Source of the DNA: Streptococcus sanguinis SK1 = NCTC 7863
Lineage (GTDB): Bacteria; Bacillota; Bacilli; Lactobacillales; Streptococcaceae
NCBI RefSeq assembly: GCF_000194945.1
Contig: NZ_GL878511.1
Location: 124,001 to 188,000 of the forward strand
Direction of reading: 5' to 3'
DNA: 64,000 nt
Position numbers and translations under genes: made by a program. The notes beneath the pieces are model-generated. The model was not told the DNA's origin and searched no databases. It saw nothing but the letters and a program-made list of their open reading frames with translations. Shown in pieces: positions 34,204 through 45,236 of the stretch; position 1 is the stretch's first letter; each line of letters opens with the position of its first letter.

Positions 34204-35145
34204 ATGTTAAAAATAATCTTTATATTTATCCTTAAAACAATCACTTGGCTGGTAGGAATCTTAGCTCTGGCCTTATTGGCTATCTTTCTCTATAACCGCT
34301 TTCAAATAGCTCAGGAAAGCAAACTCATTGAGAAGCCGATTGGCCAACTGGTCGAGGTAGAGGGTAAGAAGCTCAATGTCTACACTGCTGGCAAGGGCAA
34401 GAAGACCTTGGTTTTCCTAGCAGGTCTGGCCACCAATGCTCCGGTTCTGGATTTCAAGGCTCTTTATTCCAAGCTGGAGGACGATTATCGCATCGTCGTG
34501 GTAGAACGTCTAGGCTATGGTTACAGCGATGATGGGAACGATGACCGCTCATTGGATAGACAGGTAGAGCAGACCCGTAAAGCCCTCAAAGCTGCTAAGA
34601 TATCCGGTCCTTATGTTTTGGTTCCGCATTCGATTGCCGGTTTAGAAACGATTCACTGGGCCAATCATTACCCAGAAGAAGTAGAAGCTATTATCGGGCT
34701 AGATATGACCATGCCTCATACGGAGGTGTCCGACCATATGGACCTGCTTTTTCAGACTTTCCAGCTAGGGGGAATGCTAGGCTTGGCTCGCCTACCGATT
34801 TTCTTTGATGAAAATAGCAGCCCAGCCATAAAGTCTGGAGCTCTCAATGATCAGGAAAAAGCTATCTTTAAAGCCTTGTTCCACCGGCGGTCAATCACCC
34901 AGGCGGTCATGAACGAAGTCAAGGATCGGAAGAAAAATGTTGAAACGATTAACAAAGAACCCGTGCCGCAGATTCCGACTCTTATCTTTGCAGCTGTCCA
35001 AAAAGGCGGAGAAGCTCCCAAGCTGGAAAAAGAGTTTGTCGCGCAGAATGCCCAAGCCAAACTTGTAACATTAGAAGGCTCCCACTATATCCATGACGAA
35101 AAGCCAAAGGAAATCGCCCAGCAAATAAAGGAATTCTTGAAATAA
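34204..35145 (+). CDS. Membrane-anchored alpha/beta hydrolase
   Basis: This 313-residue protein has an N-terminal helix (about residues 5-28) and then an alpha/beta hydrolase fold: LVFLAGLATN (oxyanion strand), VERLGYGYSD, the nucleophile elbow VPHSIAG (Ser, with His replacing the usual Gly before it) and the catalytic His in EGSHYIHDEKP. The domain probably faces outside. GAAAGGAATCT precedes the start. It lies at the end of the envelope-stress island, but no 11-bp repeats are found in front of it. Confidence 0.88.
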   Translation: MLKIIFIFILKTITWLVGILALALLAIFLYNRFQIAQESKLIEKPIGQLVEVEGKKLNVYTAGKGKKTLVFLAGLATNAPVLDFKALYSKLEDDYRIVVVERLGYGYSDDGNDDRSLDRQVEQTRKALKAAKISGPYVLVPHSIAGLETIHWANHYPEEVEAIIGLDMTMPHTEVSDHMDLLFQTFQLGGMLGLARLPIFFDENSSPAIKSGALNDQEKAIFKALFHRRSITQAVMNEVKDRKKNVETINKEPVPQIPTLIFAAVQKGGEAPKLEKEFVAQNAQAKLVTLEGSHYIHDEKPKEIAQQIKEFLK

Positions 35146-35207
35146 TGAATCTTGAAAAGTATTTAAAATTCAGTTAGACTAAAATTCCTATAAAACATAC
35201 ATACTTG

Positions 35208-35241
35208 AAAAAGGCTGAGACATTCATATCTCAGCCTTTTT
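35208..35241. terminator. Bidirectional terminator
   Basis: AAAAAGGCTGAGA pairs perfectly with TCTCAGCCTTTTT around eight bases, between convergent genes. Confidence 0.92.
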
Positions 35242-35242
35242 C

Positions 35243-36553
<1,311 letters not shown>

Positions 36554-36574
36554 TTAGTAAGATAAAAGATTTTC

Positions 36575-36591
36575 TATACTTTTATAGTATA
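36575..36591. promoter_or_regulatory. Palindrome in the bgl promoter
   Basis: TATACT and AGTATA flank TTTAT. On the reverse strand it overlaps a TATACT -10 box about 40 bases before the bgl start. Could be an operator. The rest of 36542-36807 holds only the divergent promoter region of the ABC operon. Confidence 0.4.
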
Positions 36592-36807
36592 ACAAAGTAA
36601 AATCTAAAAAACTTATAACATAATGTCGAATAATAATATTATTCTATGACCGATTGATTTCACAGCTGAAATAACAAATTCCCAATCTGGCATTTCTCTT
36701 CAGACCAGTGATAGATTTTCCTTATCAGTGCGATAAAAAATACATATTACTAAAGGTCTGTTATCTATGCTAAACTAGGAACATCAAGTGTTTAAGGAGT
36801 GAGAGCC

Positions 36808-37488
36808 GTGAACTGGGACATCGTCAGTGATTACTATCCCCTCTATCAAGAGGCCTTTCTTTTAACCATGTTCATAGCCTTTTGGGGAATTTTGGGATCA
36901 ATTGCTGTCGGATTCTTAGTCAGTCTGATTCGCTTTTACAAGATTCCAATTTTGAAGTCGCTAGCAACCGCCTATATCGAGTTTTCCCGCAATACGCCGC
37001 TGTTGCTGCAGCTTTTCTTTCTCTACTTCGGCCTGCCTCGTGTTGGACTCGTTCTATCCTCTGAGGCTTGTGCGACGATTGGGCTAATCTTTCTGGGCGG
37101 TTCCTATATGGCTGAGTCTTTCCGAAGCGGCCTTGAAGCAGTCAGCCGAACGCAGAGGGAAGTCGGACTCTCTATCGGCTTACGACCAGTACAAGTCTTC
37201 TACTATGTCATCCTGCCTCAGGCTGCAGCTATTGCCCTGCCTTCCTTTAGTGCCAATGTCATCTTTTTAATCAAGGAAACCTCAGTATTTTCAGCTGTTG
37301 CCTTGGCAGACCTAATGTTTGTAGCTAAGGACTTGATTGGCCTTTACTACGAGACAGATACAGCTCTGCTCATGTTGGTCATCGCTTATCTGATTATTTT
37401 GCTGCCAATTTCACTTGGCTTTAGCTGCATAGAAAGGAGGCTGCGGCGTGCAGGATTCGGGCATTCAAGTTCTCTTTCAGGGGAATAA
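36808..37488 (+). CDS. Polar amino-acid ABC transporter permease 1
   Basis: This 226-residue HisM/GlnP-type permease has about five helices. The EAA loop is visible as SGLEAVSRTQREVGLSIGL, and the N-terminus carries the FSRNTPLLLQLFF motif. It starts with GTG at 36808, 8 bases after AAGGAG; an upstream GTG (36799) overlaps the ribosome binding site. It overlaps the next permease by 41 bases. Part of a four-gene import operon (two permeases, ATPase, lipoprotein). Confidence 0.9.
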   Translation: MNWDIVSDYYPLYQEAFLLTMFIAFWGILGSIAVGFLVSLIRFYKIPILKSLATAYIEFSRNTPLLLQLFFLYFGLPRVGLVLSSEACATIGLIFLGGSYMAESFRSGLEAVSRTQREVGLSIGLRPVQVFYYVILPQAAAIALPSFSANVIFLIKETSVFSAVALADLMFVAKDLIGLYYETDTALLMLVIAYLIILLPISLGFSCIERRLRRAGFGHSSSLSGE

Positions 37489-38125
37489 TTTCTTACGTAT
37501 CTTACAAGGGCTGGGCGTTACCATTGGTATTTCTATCCTCTCGGTCATCATCTCCCTCATCTTGGGGACTATTTTTGGCATCATTATGACCTCGCACTCA
37601 AAAGTCGTGCGCTTTCTGTCCAGAGCCTATCTAGAGTTTATCCGCGTCATGCCCCAGCTGGTTCTGCTCTTTCTGGTTTACTTTGGCCTAGCCAGAAATT
37701 TCGACATCAATATCTCTGGTGAGCTTTCAGCCATCATCGTCTTCTCTCTTTGGGGAACGGCGGAGATGGGAGACTTGGTACGAGGGGCCATTACTTCCCT
37801 GCCCAAGCATCAGTTTGAGAGTGGTCAGGCACTGGGACTGTCGCAGCGCCAACTCTATGTCTACATTATCATCCCACAGGTACTGCGTCGGCTTTTGCCG
37901 CAGGCGATTAATCTAATCACGCGGATGATTAAGACAACCTCACTCATCGTCCTTATCGGAGTCATTGAGGTTGTCAAGGTCGGCCAGCAGATCATTGACA
38001 GCAATCGTCTGTCTATCCCTTCTGCTGCTTTTTGGATTTATGGCTGCATTCTGCTGCTTTACTTCGCAGTCTGCTTTCCTATTTCTAAGCTGTCCTCTTA
38101 TTTGGAAACCATCTGGAAGGAGTAA
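37448..38125 (+). CDS. Polar amino-acid ABC transporter permease 2
   Basis: This 225-residue protein has FIRVMPQLVLLFLVYFG and the EAA loop GAITSLPKHQFESGQALGL. The GTG start at 37448 follows AAAGGAGG, inside the end of permease 1, so the two are coupled. It should form a heterodimeric channel with permease 1. Confidence 0.9.
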   Translation: MQDSGIQVLFQGNNFLRILQGLGVTIGISILSVIISLILGTIFGIIMTSHSKVVRFLSRAYLEFIRVMPQLVLLFLVYFGLARNFDINISGELSAIIVFSLWGTAEMGDLVRGAITSLPKHQFESGQALGLSQRQLYVYIIIPQVLRRLLPQAINLITRMIKTTSLIVLIGVIEVVKVGQQIIDSNRLSIPSAAFWIYGCILLLYFAVCFPISKLSSYLETIWKE

Positions 38126-38133
38126 CGAACATC

Positions 38134-38883
38134 ATGTCGGAAATCATTTTAGAATTAAGGGACATTCGCAAGTCTTTCGGCAGCAATGCCATCCTTAAAG
38201 GCCTGTCTCTCTCTGTCCAAAAAGGAGAGGTTGTGGTCATCCTAGGATCATCTGGCTGCGGAAAGTCGACCCTGCTTCGCTGCATCAACGGTCTTGAAAG
38301 CATCCAGTCTGGTGATATTTTGCTGGATGGCCAATCCATCCTCAGCCAGAAAAAGGACTTCCATCTTGTTCGTCAGAAGATTGGCATGGTCTTTCAAAGC
38401 TATGAGCTCTTCCCCCATCTGGATGTCCTGCAAAATCTGATTCTTGGTCCCATAAAGGCTCAGGGGCGTAAGAAGGACGAGGTCATTAAGGAAGCTGAAA
38501 GCCTGCTGGAACGAGTCGGCCTGGCGGATAAAAAGCACAGTTTTGCTCGCCAACTGTCTGGCGGCCAAAAGCAGCGGGTGGCGATCGTCCGTTCGCTCCT
38601 CATGCACCCAGAAATCATCCTTTTTGATGAAGTAACTGCTTCGCTAGATCCCGAAATGGTCCGCGAAGTGCTAGAGCTCATTAATGACCTAGCCGAGGAA
38701 GGCCGGACCATGTTGATTGTGACCCACGAAATGCAGTTCGCCCGCGCCATTGCCGATCGGATCATCTTCATGGACCAAGGTGGTATCCTCGAGGAAAATA
38801 CCGCCCAGCAGTTCTTCAGCCAACCCAAAACCCAGCGAGCCCAGGAATTTCTCAATGTCTTTGACTTCAGCCATCTAGGCTGA
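38134..38883 (+). CDS. Polar amino-acid ABC transporter ATPase (GlnQ-type)
   Basis: This 249-residue protein has Walker A GSSGCGKST, signature LSGGQKQR, Walker B IILFDEVTASLDP and the His switch in VTHEMQFA. It energises uptake through the two permeases directly upstream. AAGGAGTAACG precedes the ATG. The Val after DE in Walker B replaces the usual Pro or Ala, a variant seen in this subfamily. Confidence 0.93.
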   Translation: MSEIILELRDIRKSFGSNAILKGLSLSVQKGEVVVILGSSGCGKSTLLRCINGLESIQSGDILLDGQSILSQKKDFHLVRQKIGMVFQSYELFPHLDVLQNLILGPIKAQGRKKDEVIKEAESLLERVGLADKKHSFARQLSGGQKQRVAIVRSLLMHPEIILFDEVTASLDPEMVREVLELINDLAEEGRTMLIVTHEMQFARAIADRIIFMDQGGILEENTAQQFFSQPKTQRAQEFLNVFDFSHLG

Positions 38884-38971
38884 CAGTTATGTCTACCCCA
38901 CCACTTATGTGGCTGCTCTTTGGTATCTCTGTGTTTTCTTCACATTCTCTTATCTTATAAAGGAGTCTCTT

Positions 38972-39847
38972 ATGAAATTATCTAAAACAATCTTTGCTTT
39001 AACAACCCTTACTCTGGCTTTCTTCCTTGTCGCTTGCGGCAGTTCCAGCAAGAAAGATGCTGGTAACAAAGACGCAGCTTCCAGCAAAACGGTCAAGGCC
39101 CGCAGTCTTGAGGAAATTAAAAAGAGCGGCAAGCTCCGCATTGCGGTTTTTAGCGACAAGAAACCGTTCGGCTATGTAGATAACAACGGCAAATATCAAG
39201 GCTATGACATTTATCTGGGCGACCAACTAGCCAAAGATTTAGGGGTTAAGCCAGAGTATGTGCCTGTAGATGCTGCCAACCGGGCCGAATACTTAATCTC
39301 CAACAAGGTTGATATTACCCTAGCAAACTTCACTGTTACAGACGAGCGGAAAAAACAAGTTGACTTCGCCCTGCCCTACATGAAGGTATCTCTCGGAGTT
39401 GTATCACCAAAAGGTTCAGTTATCACTAAGCCTGAGCAGTTGGAAGGTAAGACCCTAATCATCACCAAGGGAACCACGGCTGAAACCTACTTTGAAAAGA
39501 ACTATCCGAATATCAAGCTGCAAAAGTATGATCAGTACAGCGATGCTTACCAAGCCTTGCTGGACGGCCGCGGCGATGCCTTTTCTACGGACAATACTGA
39601 AGTCCTTGCCTGGGCGCTGGAAAACAAAGGCTTTGAAGTCGGCATCACTTCGCTAGGTGATCCAGATACCATTGCTCCAGCTGTGCAGAAGGGCAATACC
39701 GAGCTGCTCAACTATATCAACGACGAAATCAAGAAACTCGGCAAAGAAAACTTCTTCCACAAGGCCTATGAAGAAACTCTCCACCCGACATACGGCGAAG
39801 CTGCTAAGGCTGACGACCTAGTTGTTGAAGGCGGGGAAGTTAAATAA
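38972..39847 (+). CDS. Amino-acid ABC transporter substrate-binding lipoprotein (possibly cystine)
   Basis: The start at 38972 (after AAAGGAGTC) gives a 291-residue lipoprotein precursor with lipobox LVACG. The family-3 solute-binding fold follows: SGKLRIAVFSDKKPFGYVD, VDITLANFTVTDERKKQVDF and DAFSTDNTEVLAWA. This subgroup is often labelled cysteine/cystine-binding in streptococci; the ligand is from memory of similar proteins, not from visible residues. It lies 88 bases after the ATPase gene and ends the operon. Confidence 0.9.
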   Translation: MKLSKTIFALTTLTLAFFLVACGSSSKKDAGNKDAASSKTVKARSLEEIKKSGKLRIAVFSDKKPFGYVDNNGKYQGYDIYLGDQLAKDLGVKPEYVPVDAANRAEYLISNKVDITLANFTVTDERKKQVDFALPYMKVSLGVVSPKGSVITKPEQLEGKTLIITKGTTAETYFEKNYPNIKLQKYDQYSDAYQALLDGRGDAFSTDNTEVLAWALENKGFEVGITSLGDPDTIAPAVQKGNTELLNYINDEIKKLGKENFFHKAYEETLHPTYGEAAKADDLVVEGGEVK

Positions 39848-39916
39848 ACCTGCTGATATAGAGCAAGAAGTTAGAAAAAACTTAATTTCTAGCCGAAATA
39901 TAAGAACAGTTCACAT

Positions 39917-39968
39917 AAAAACGCATAAAATCAACACTTTTGTAATCAGTTGATTTTATGCGTTTTTT
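39917..39968. terminator. Strong bidirectional terminator
   Basis: An 18-bp perfect stem (AAAACGCATAAAATCAAC and complement) with T-runs on both strands, between convergent genes. Confidence 0.93.
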
Positions 39969-39983
39969 CTATGTCAAACAGAC

Positions 39984-40331
39984 CTATTTCATTCGATAAA
40001 AATCAATCACTAGACCAGCAGGTCCTTTAACTAGCAGGGATTCTGTTCCCCAATCAGTTACAGCTGGGCCGTGTAAAATTTCAGTACCAAGCTCTTTCAA
40101 CCGCTGGTAATTCTGGTCTACATCCTCAATCTCGATGTGGAGAATGATTCCTGATTGGAAATTTTCCAAAGGAATCAAATGATTTTGGGACAACATGAGG
40201 CAATGACTGCCAATCGTGAACTGAGCAAAACTGTCGTCAACATAATCGGCTTTTTTATCAAAAATACGCTCCAAGTCAGCACAGACTTGGGGAATATCTG
40301 AAACGATAATATCTAATTGATTTAAATTCAT
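39984..40331 (-). CDS. VOC (glyoxalase/bleomycin-resistance fold) protein
   Basis: This 115-residue protein has a single VOC unit: LDIIVSDIPQ at the start, HIEIEDVDQNYQRLKELG in the middle and GPAGLVIDFYR at the end, where metal-binding residues usually sit. TATGGAGAA precedes the ATG. It is separated from spxB by that gene's terminator, so it needs read-through or its own promoter. Substrate unknown. Confidence 0.85.
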   Translation of the reverse strand: MNLNQLDIIVSDIPQVCADLERIFDKKADYVDDSFAQFTIGSHCLMLSQNHLIPLENFQSGIILHIEIEDVDQNYQRLKELGTEILHGPAVTDWGTESLLVKGPAGLVIDFYRMK

Positions 40332-40345
40332 TGACTATTCTCCAT

Positions 40346-40372
40346 AAAAAGACCAGATTGCTCCGATCTTTT
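40346..40372 (-). terminator. Terminator of spxB
   Basis: Reverse strand: AAAAGATC pairs with GGTCTTTT (one G-T pair) around GGAGCAATCT, ending in a T-run. Confidence 0.7.
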
Positions 40373-40387
40373 CAAGTTCGACTCTAA

Positions 40388-40474
40388 GAAAATCAAGTTA
40401 TAAACAAGACATCAAAGCGCAGGCTGTACCGCTATGCGGCAAGGTGAAGATGACACAGTTTAAATTTGATTTTC
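40388..40474. repeat. Dispersed-type intergenic element flanked by inverted repeats
   Basis: GAAAATCAA (40388-40396) and TTGATTTTC (40466-40474) are perfect 9-bp inverted ends. The inside carries CGCAGGCTGTAC, GCGGCAAGGTGAAG and TGACACAGTTT. This strongly recalls an intergenic element common in sanguinis- and mitis-group genomes. It sits just after the spxB stop. Confidence 0.55.
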
Positions 40475-40485
40475 AGCGAGAAGAA

Positions 40486-42261
40486 TTATTTAATTGCGCG
40501 TGATTGCAATCCTTCTTCTTCCAAGAAGAGGCGGAATGGTACGAGCTCATCTGCTTCGTATTTTTCCTTGAAGGCTTTGATTGCTTCTTCTGAGTGAAGT
40601 TTTGGATCGAGTTCAAGTACTTCTACTGGAAGCGGACGGTGTTGAGTGATGCGAGCATCAATGACAACAGTTTTACCTTCTTTGTTGAGTTTCACAGCTT
40701 CTGCAACGACTGCGTCGATGTCTTCGATACGGTCAACTGTAAATCCAACAGCTCCTTGAGCTTCAGCGATTTTCGCGTAGTCAGCGTTAGGGAAGTCAAC
40801 ACCAAACAAGTGTTTGTTTGTGTCTTCGTATTTGTTCTTGATGAAGGCATACTCAGCGTTTGAGAAGACAACGTTGATAACTGGAAGGTTGTATTGAACG
40901 TTTGTGATAACGTCTGGGTAGCACATGTTGAATGCACCGTCACCCATGATGTTCCACACTTGGCGATCAGGATTGTCTTTCTTAGCAGCGATACCACCAG
41001 GAAGGGCAATACCCATTGTCGCAAAGAGTGGAGATGTACGCCACATGTTCTTAGGTGTCATGTGAAGGTGACGAGTTGATGTTTGAGTTGAGTTACCTAC
41101 GTCGATTGAGTAGATAGCGTCTTGGTCAGCATGTTTATTAATAGCATTGTAAACTTGGTACAATTGCAACTCACCCTCAGTTTTACCTTCTAGTTTGTTC
41201 ATGTAATCACGCCAGTTTTGGTTGTTTTTCACATTGGCACGCCACCATGGAGTAGACTCAACTGCATCTACCTTATCAAGAATCGCTTTAGCTGCTTGAC
41301 CTGCATCACCAAGGATTGAAGCGTCAAGGGCATGGCGTTTACCAAGTTTGTAGGGGTCGATATCCACTTGGATGAATTTTTCAGTATTCTTGAAGGCTTC
41401 GTAAACTTCAGCAAATGGGAAGTTTGATCCAAGGAAAAGAACTGTATCTGCTTCGAAGACCACTTCGTTGGCTGGTTTCCAACCAACACGGTAAGCAGAA
41501 CCCGTCAAACCTTCGTAGTTCCATTCAAAAGCTTCAAAGTTTTTACCAGTTGTGATGATTGGAGCTTTGATTTTACGTGACAATTCAGTAATCACTTCAC
41601 CAGCTTTAACACCACCAAATCCAGCGTAGATAACTGGACGTTCGGCCTTGTTCAAAATTTCAACAGCTTTGTCGATTTCAGTTTCATTCAAAGCAGGAGC
41701 GATGAAAGAACGTTCGTATGAACCTGAACCGTAGTATGAGTTTTCGTCTATTTCTTGGAAACCGAAGTTTACTGGAATTTCAACAACAGCTGGCCCTTTT
41801 TTAGATACTGCAGCACGGCAAGCTTCGTCGATTACTTTTGGCAATTGCTCAGCGTAAGCTACACGTTTGTTGTATACAGCGATACCGTTGTACATTGGGT
41901 TTTGGTTAAGCTCTTGGAAGGCATCCATGTTGAGTTCGTTAACTGGACGTGATCCAAGGATAGCAAGGAATGGAGTGTTATCCATAGCTGCATCGTAAAC
42001 ACCGTTAATCAAGTGAGTCGCACCTGGACCACCTGAACCAACTGCAACCCCGATTGAGCCGCCGAATTTAGCTTGCATCACCGCTGCAAGAGCACCAGTT
42101 TCTTCGTGGCGAACTTGCAAGAAACGGATGTCTTTGTCTTCAGCTAAAGCATCCATGAGCGAGCTGAGTGTTCCTGATGGGATACCGTAGATGGTATCTA
42201 CGCCCCATGTTTTCAATACGTTGAGCATTGCTGCAGATGCAGTAATTTTTCCTTGAGTCAT
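40486..42261 (-). CDS. spxB: Pyruvate oxidase
   Basis: This 591-residue TPP/FAD enzyme converts pyruvate, phosphate and O2 to acetyl phosphate, CO2 and H2O2. It has the N-terminal PYR domain with the catalytic Glu ([11 protein letters not shown]), a central FAD domain and the C-terminal TPP motif ([16 protein letters not shown]). AAAGGAGAG precedes the ATG. Its codon choice is more uniform than in its neighbours, as in very highly expressed genes. The product is the main peroxide source in this group of streptococci and a competition factor. The 313-base upstream region carries possible CcpA sites. Confidence 0.97.
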   Translation of the reverse strand: MTQGKITASAAMLNVLKTWGVDTIYGIPSGTLSSLMDALAEDKDIRFLQVRHEETGALAAVMQAKFGGSIGVAVGSGGPGATHLINGVYDAAMDNTPFLAILGSRPVNELNMDAFQELNQNPMYNGIAVYNKRVAYAEQLPKVIDEACRAAVSKKGPAVVEIPVNFGFQEIDENSYYGSGSYERSFIAPALNETEIDKAVEILNKAERPVIYAGFGGVKAGEVITELSRKIKAPIITTGKNFEAFEWNYEGLTGSAYRVGWKPANEVVFEADTVLFLGSNFPFAEVYEAFKNTEKFIQVDIDPYKLGKRHALDASILGDAGQAAKAILDKVDAVESTPWWRANVKNNQNWRDYMNKLEGKTEGELQLYQVYNAINKHADQDAIYSIDVGNSTQTSTRHLHMTPKNMWRTSPLFATMGIALPGGIAAKKDNPDRQVWNIMGDGAFNMCYPDVITNVQYNLPVINVVFSNAEYAFIKNKYEDTNKHLFGVDFPNADYAKIAEAQGAVGFTVDRIEDIDAVVAEAVKLNKEGKTVVIDARITQHRPLPVEVLELDPKLHSEEAIKAFKEKYEADELVPFRLFLEEEGLQSRAIK

Positions 42262-42574
42262 TGTAACTCTCCTTTAAATCTATTTTGATCCTTTAAAAAT
42301 GTAGCATAGCGCTTCTACTCCATCTTTGCGATCAGGTTTCGTTTTGAAAATGAGTTTTTTCTGACATTTCTCATGAAAACGATTTACAAAACGATTACAG
42401 TATTAATTTATCACAAAGAGATTCACATATATAAGAATCTGCTCAGAGATGCTCAATCCCTATTACATAACAGATGCTCTTTTTTTTGAGAAAATTTCAC
42501 AAACTATAGTAGAATAGGATATTTTATTATAATTTGCATGCACCTCTAAGACTTGTAGCTGTAGGAAATCAAAC
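42262..42574 (-). promoter_or_regulatory. spxB upstream region with cre-like site
   Basis: No gene is seen in this 313-base stretch. ATGAAAACGATTTAC at 42373-42387 differs at one position from the cre consensus for CcpA; a related ACGATTACAG follows at once. AGATGCTC occurs twice (near 42446 and 42471). I cannot fix the promoter with confidence. A long leader and catabolite control are likely. Confidence 0.45.
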
Positions 42575-42606
42575 AAAAAGCGATACAAAATTCTGTATCA
42601 CTTTTT
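42575..42606 (-). terminator. Terminator of the copper operon
   Basis: Reverse strand: AAAAAGTGATACA pairs with TGTATCGCTTTTT (one G-T pair) around GAATTT. Confidence 0.85.
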
Positions 42607-42613
42607 ATTTCAT

Positions 42614-44836
42614 TTAATCAATTTTCTCAACATTGAGAAGCAGCGAACTAGTCAAAACAGACAAAGAGCTAAGGGCCATAGCAAGACCTGCTAGTTCTGG
42701 ATTGAGGGTCAATCCCAGTCCTACAAAGACTCCAGCAGCAATTGGAAGCCCAAGGATATTGTAGATAGAGGCCCAGAAGAGATTGAGTAAGATCCTGCGG
42801 AAGGTCTTTTGACTCATGTCAAAGGCGCGCACAACGCCAAGTAAATCATTTTGCGTGAGCACGATGCCACCGGACTCGATCGCAATATCCGTTCCAGATC
42901 CCATAGCGATCCCCACATCCGCGATCGAGAGAGCTGGAGCATCATTGATCCCATCTCCAACAAAGGCGACCTTGCTAGCTTCTTGCAGTTTTTGGATGGC
43001 GCTAGCTTTTTCTTGAGGAAGGACATCAGCAATGACGGTGTCAATTCCCACTTGCTTAGCAATAGCTTGGGCCACCCGTTCATTATCCCCCGTTAACATG
43101 ACCGTTTTCAAGCCCCGTTCTTTGAGCTTTTTGATCGCTTCTTTTGAGCTGGCCTTCGGAGCATCTTGAATGGCAATCAAGCCAATCACTTGCCCATCCA
43201 CAGACAAACTGATCACTGTTTTGGCCTGCTCTTGCAACTCTACCATCCGTTTTTCAAGCTCCGGATCCATCGCTGTCCCGTCATGAAGTTTGCCATTTCC
43301 CAAGGTCACCAACTGCTGGTCGATCTGACCTTGGACCCCTTTTCCTTCAATCGCTTGGAAGTTTTCCACAGGGAATAACACCAAACCTTTTTCTTCTGCT
43401 TGGGATAACACCGCTTGGGCTAGTGGATGTTCTGAAAAAGTTTCAAGACTAGCAGCCAGTGTCAAGACACGCGCTTCATCTCCTACAACATCGGTTACAA
43501 GTGGTTGGCCAATGGTAATAGTCCCTGTCTTATCAAACACAACGGTTTGAATCTTTTGCACTTCTTGAAGAACCGTTCCATTTTTAATCAGAACCCCCAT
43601 CTTGGCACTACGGCCGGTTCCGACCATCAGGGCTGTTGGGGTTGCTAAACCAAGGGCACAAGGACAGGCAATAATGAGGACAGAGACTGCATAGAGCATG
43701 GCCTCTTGAAGCGACGCGCCCAGAAGCACGGACCAAACCCAGAAAGTCGCAATGGCCAAAATCGTCACCACTGGAACAAAGATACCTGAAATCTTATCCG
43801 TCAAATCTTGAATAGGAGCACGACTGGATTGGGCCATTTTGACAAAGTCCACAATTTGAGATAAGAGGGTCTCACTACCGACTTTTTCAGCCTTAAAGAG
43901 AATGGTCCCATTGCTGTTGATAGTGGAGCCGATAACTGCATCACCAACTGATTTTTCCACAGGCAAGCTTTCACCTGTCACCATCGACTCATCAATGGTC
44001 GTACTTCCTTCTACAATCGTCCCATCAACCGCAATCTTTTCCCCAGGACGGACCCGAATCAAGTCATCAATTTGGATATCTTCTGCCGCCACCTCGACAT
44101 AGTTCCCATCACGGAGAACTTGAGCCGTTTTTGCCTGCAAATCCAACAACTTTTCCACAGCCTCGGAGGCATTGTTACGCATCCGTTCTTCAAAGATTTG
44201 CCCTAAGAGGATAAAGAAGATGATAAAACCCGCAGCCTCAAAGTATACTGGCTGACCAGTAAAAAGGGCAAATACACTATAGACATAGGCTACCAGGGTT
44301 CCAAGAGCTACCAAGGTATCCATATTGGAATGGTGCTTCTTAAATGAGGCCCAGGCACTCTTGATAAAAGGAACTCCTGCTACCAACATGATCGGCGTTG
44401 TCGCTAGAAAAGTCCCCCAGCGACTGACTGTATGGGATACAAATCCTGCCATCATCCCGATCATCAAGATCAATAAAGGAAGGGTAAAGATACTAGTAAT
44501 CCAAAAGCGATCCCGTAAACTTAAGACACGACGGCGTTTTTCCACAACCGTGTAGGAACCCTTTTGCATCTTCATTCCACATGAAAACTCGAAGTCCCCT
44601 GTTTCTGTCGGGGTAAAGGATATCACCTTATCCACACCGACTTCCAAAGGCTCTAAAATCCCCTGATCTTCAAACAAAATTTCCTTGTAACAGCCGGAAG
44701 GATTGACCCGATGGAAGGTGATTTCAGCAGGGATCCCTTTTTGAAGTTGAAATTCTTTGGGACTATAGCCCTTTTCTGCTGTAATACGGATCTTTTGCAC
44801 TCCGTTTTCCACAACTGCTTTTTGTTTTTCTACCAT
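42614..44836 (-). CDS. copA: Copper-exporting P1B-type ATPase with N-terminal cupredoxin-like domain
   Basis: This 740-residue pump has eight helices, the metal-binding CPC ([13 protein letters not shown]), phosphorylation site DKTGT, the P1B-type HP in SEHPLAQA, and [10 protein letters not shown]. Instead of the usual CxxC heavy-metal domain, residues 1-85 form a cupredoxin-like domain ([10 protein letters not shown], then [10 protein letters not shown]), like the separate CupA protein encoded just upstream. AAAGGAGTAGGT precedes the ATG at 44836. It exports Cu(I) and is expected to be induced through CopY. Confidence 0.95.
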   Translation of the reverse strand: MVEKQKAVVENGVQKIRITAEKGYSPKEFQLQKGIPAEITFHRVNPSGCYKEILFEDQGILEPLEVGVDKVISFTPTETGDFEFSCGMKMQKGSYTVVEKRRRVLSLRDRFWITSIFTLPLLILMIGMMAGFVSHTVSRWGTFLATTPIMLVAGVPFIKSAWASFKKHHSNMDTLVALGTLVAYVYSVFALFTGQPVYFEAAGFIIFFILLGQIFEERMRNNASEAVEKLLDLQAKTAQVLRDGNYVEVAAEDIQIDDLIRVRPGEKIAVDGTIVEGSTTIDESMVTGESLPVEKSVGDAVIGSTINSNGTILFKAEKVGSETLLSQIVDFVKMAQSSRAPIQDLTDKISGIFVPVVTILAIATFWVWSVLLGASLQEAMLYAVSVLIIACPCALGLATPTALMVGTGRSAKMGVLIKNGTVLQEVQKIQTVVFDKTGTITIGQPLVTDVVGDEARVLTLAASLETFSEHPLAQAVLSQAEEKGLVLFPVENFQAIEGKGVQGQIDQQLVTLGNGKLHDGTAMDPELEKRMVELQEQAKTVISLSVDGQVIGLIAIQDAPKASSKEAIKKLKERGLKTVMLTGDNERVAQAIAKQVGIDTVIADVLPQEKASAIQKLQEASKVAFVGDGINDAPALSIADVGIAMGSGTDIAIESGGIVLTQNDLLGVVRAFDMSQKTFRRILLNLFWASIYNILGLPIAAGVFVGLGLTLNPELAGLAMALSSLSVLTSSLLLNVEKID

Positions 44837-44846
44837 ACCTACTCCT

Positions 44847-45218
44847 TTATTCCACAATCATGTGACCATGCATCATGTTCATTCCACATGAATACCCATA
44901 TTCGCCCGCTTTTTCTGGCGTAATTTCAATGACATGTTTTTCACCTAAAGGCAAATCTTCGTGAACGCCAAAATCTGGAAAGATCACTTGAGCCAGACAT
45001 GAAGATGGATCCTTGCGATTAAAGATGATCCGGGCTGGAACATTCTTTTTCAGGACAATGGTTTCAGGCGAATAGCCCCCCATGACTTCGACTTCAATTT
45101 CTTGATAACCTGATTTCTGACGAGCGTGGCCGCTTACCTTTTCATGCTCTGCAAAGAACCACCAAGCAATAAAAGCAACCACAAGTAAACAAACAATACT
45201 AATCAACAATCCAAACAT
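44847..45218 (-). CDS. cupA: Membrane-anchored cupredoxin copper chaperone
   Basis: This 123-residue protein has an N-terminal helix (residues 2-21) and a soluble cupredoxin-like domain with Cys in DPSSCLAQV and the [10 protein letters not shown] metal site. In pneumococcus CupA binds Cu(I) and passes it to CopA. The domain matches the N-terminus of CopA downstream, which suggests domain-to-domain transfer. It lies between copY and copA with 10- to 20-base gaps. Confidence 0.93.
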   Translation of the reverse strand: MFGLLISIVCLLVVAFIAWWFFAEHEKVSGHARQKSGYQEIEVEVMGGYSPETIVLKKNVPARIIFNRKDPSSCLAQVIFPDFGVHEDLPLGEKHVIEITPEKAGEYGYSCGMNMMHGHMIVE

Positions 45219-45236
45219 GGAATTTCCTTCTTTCTA

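Noticed and set aside
36799..36807. GTG at 36799 as start of the amino-acid permease
   Set aside because: It overlaps the AAGGAG ribosome binding site that serves the GTG at 36808.
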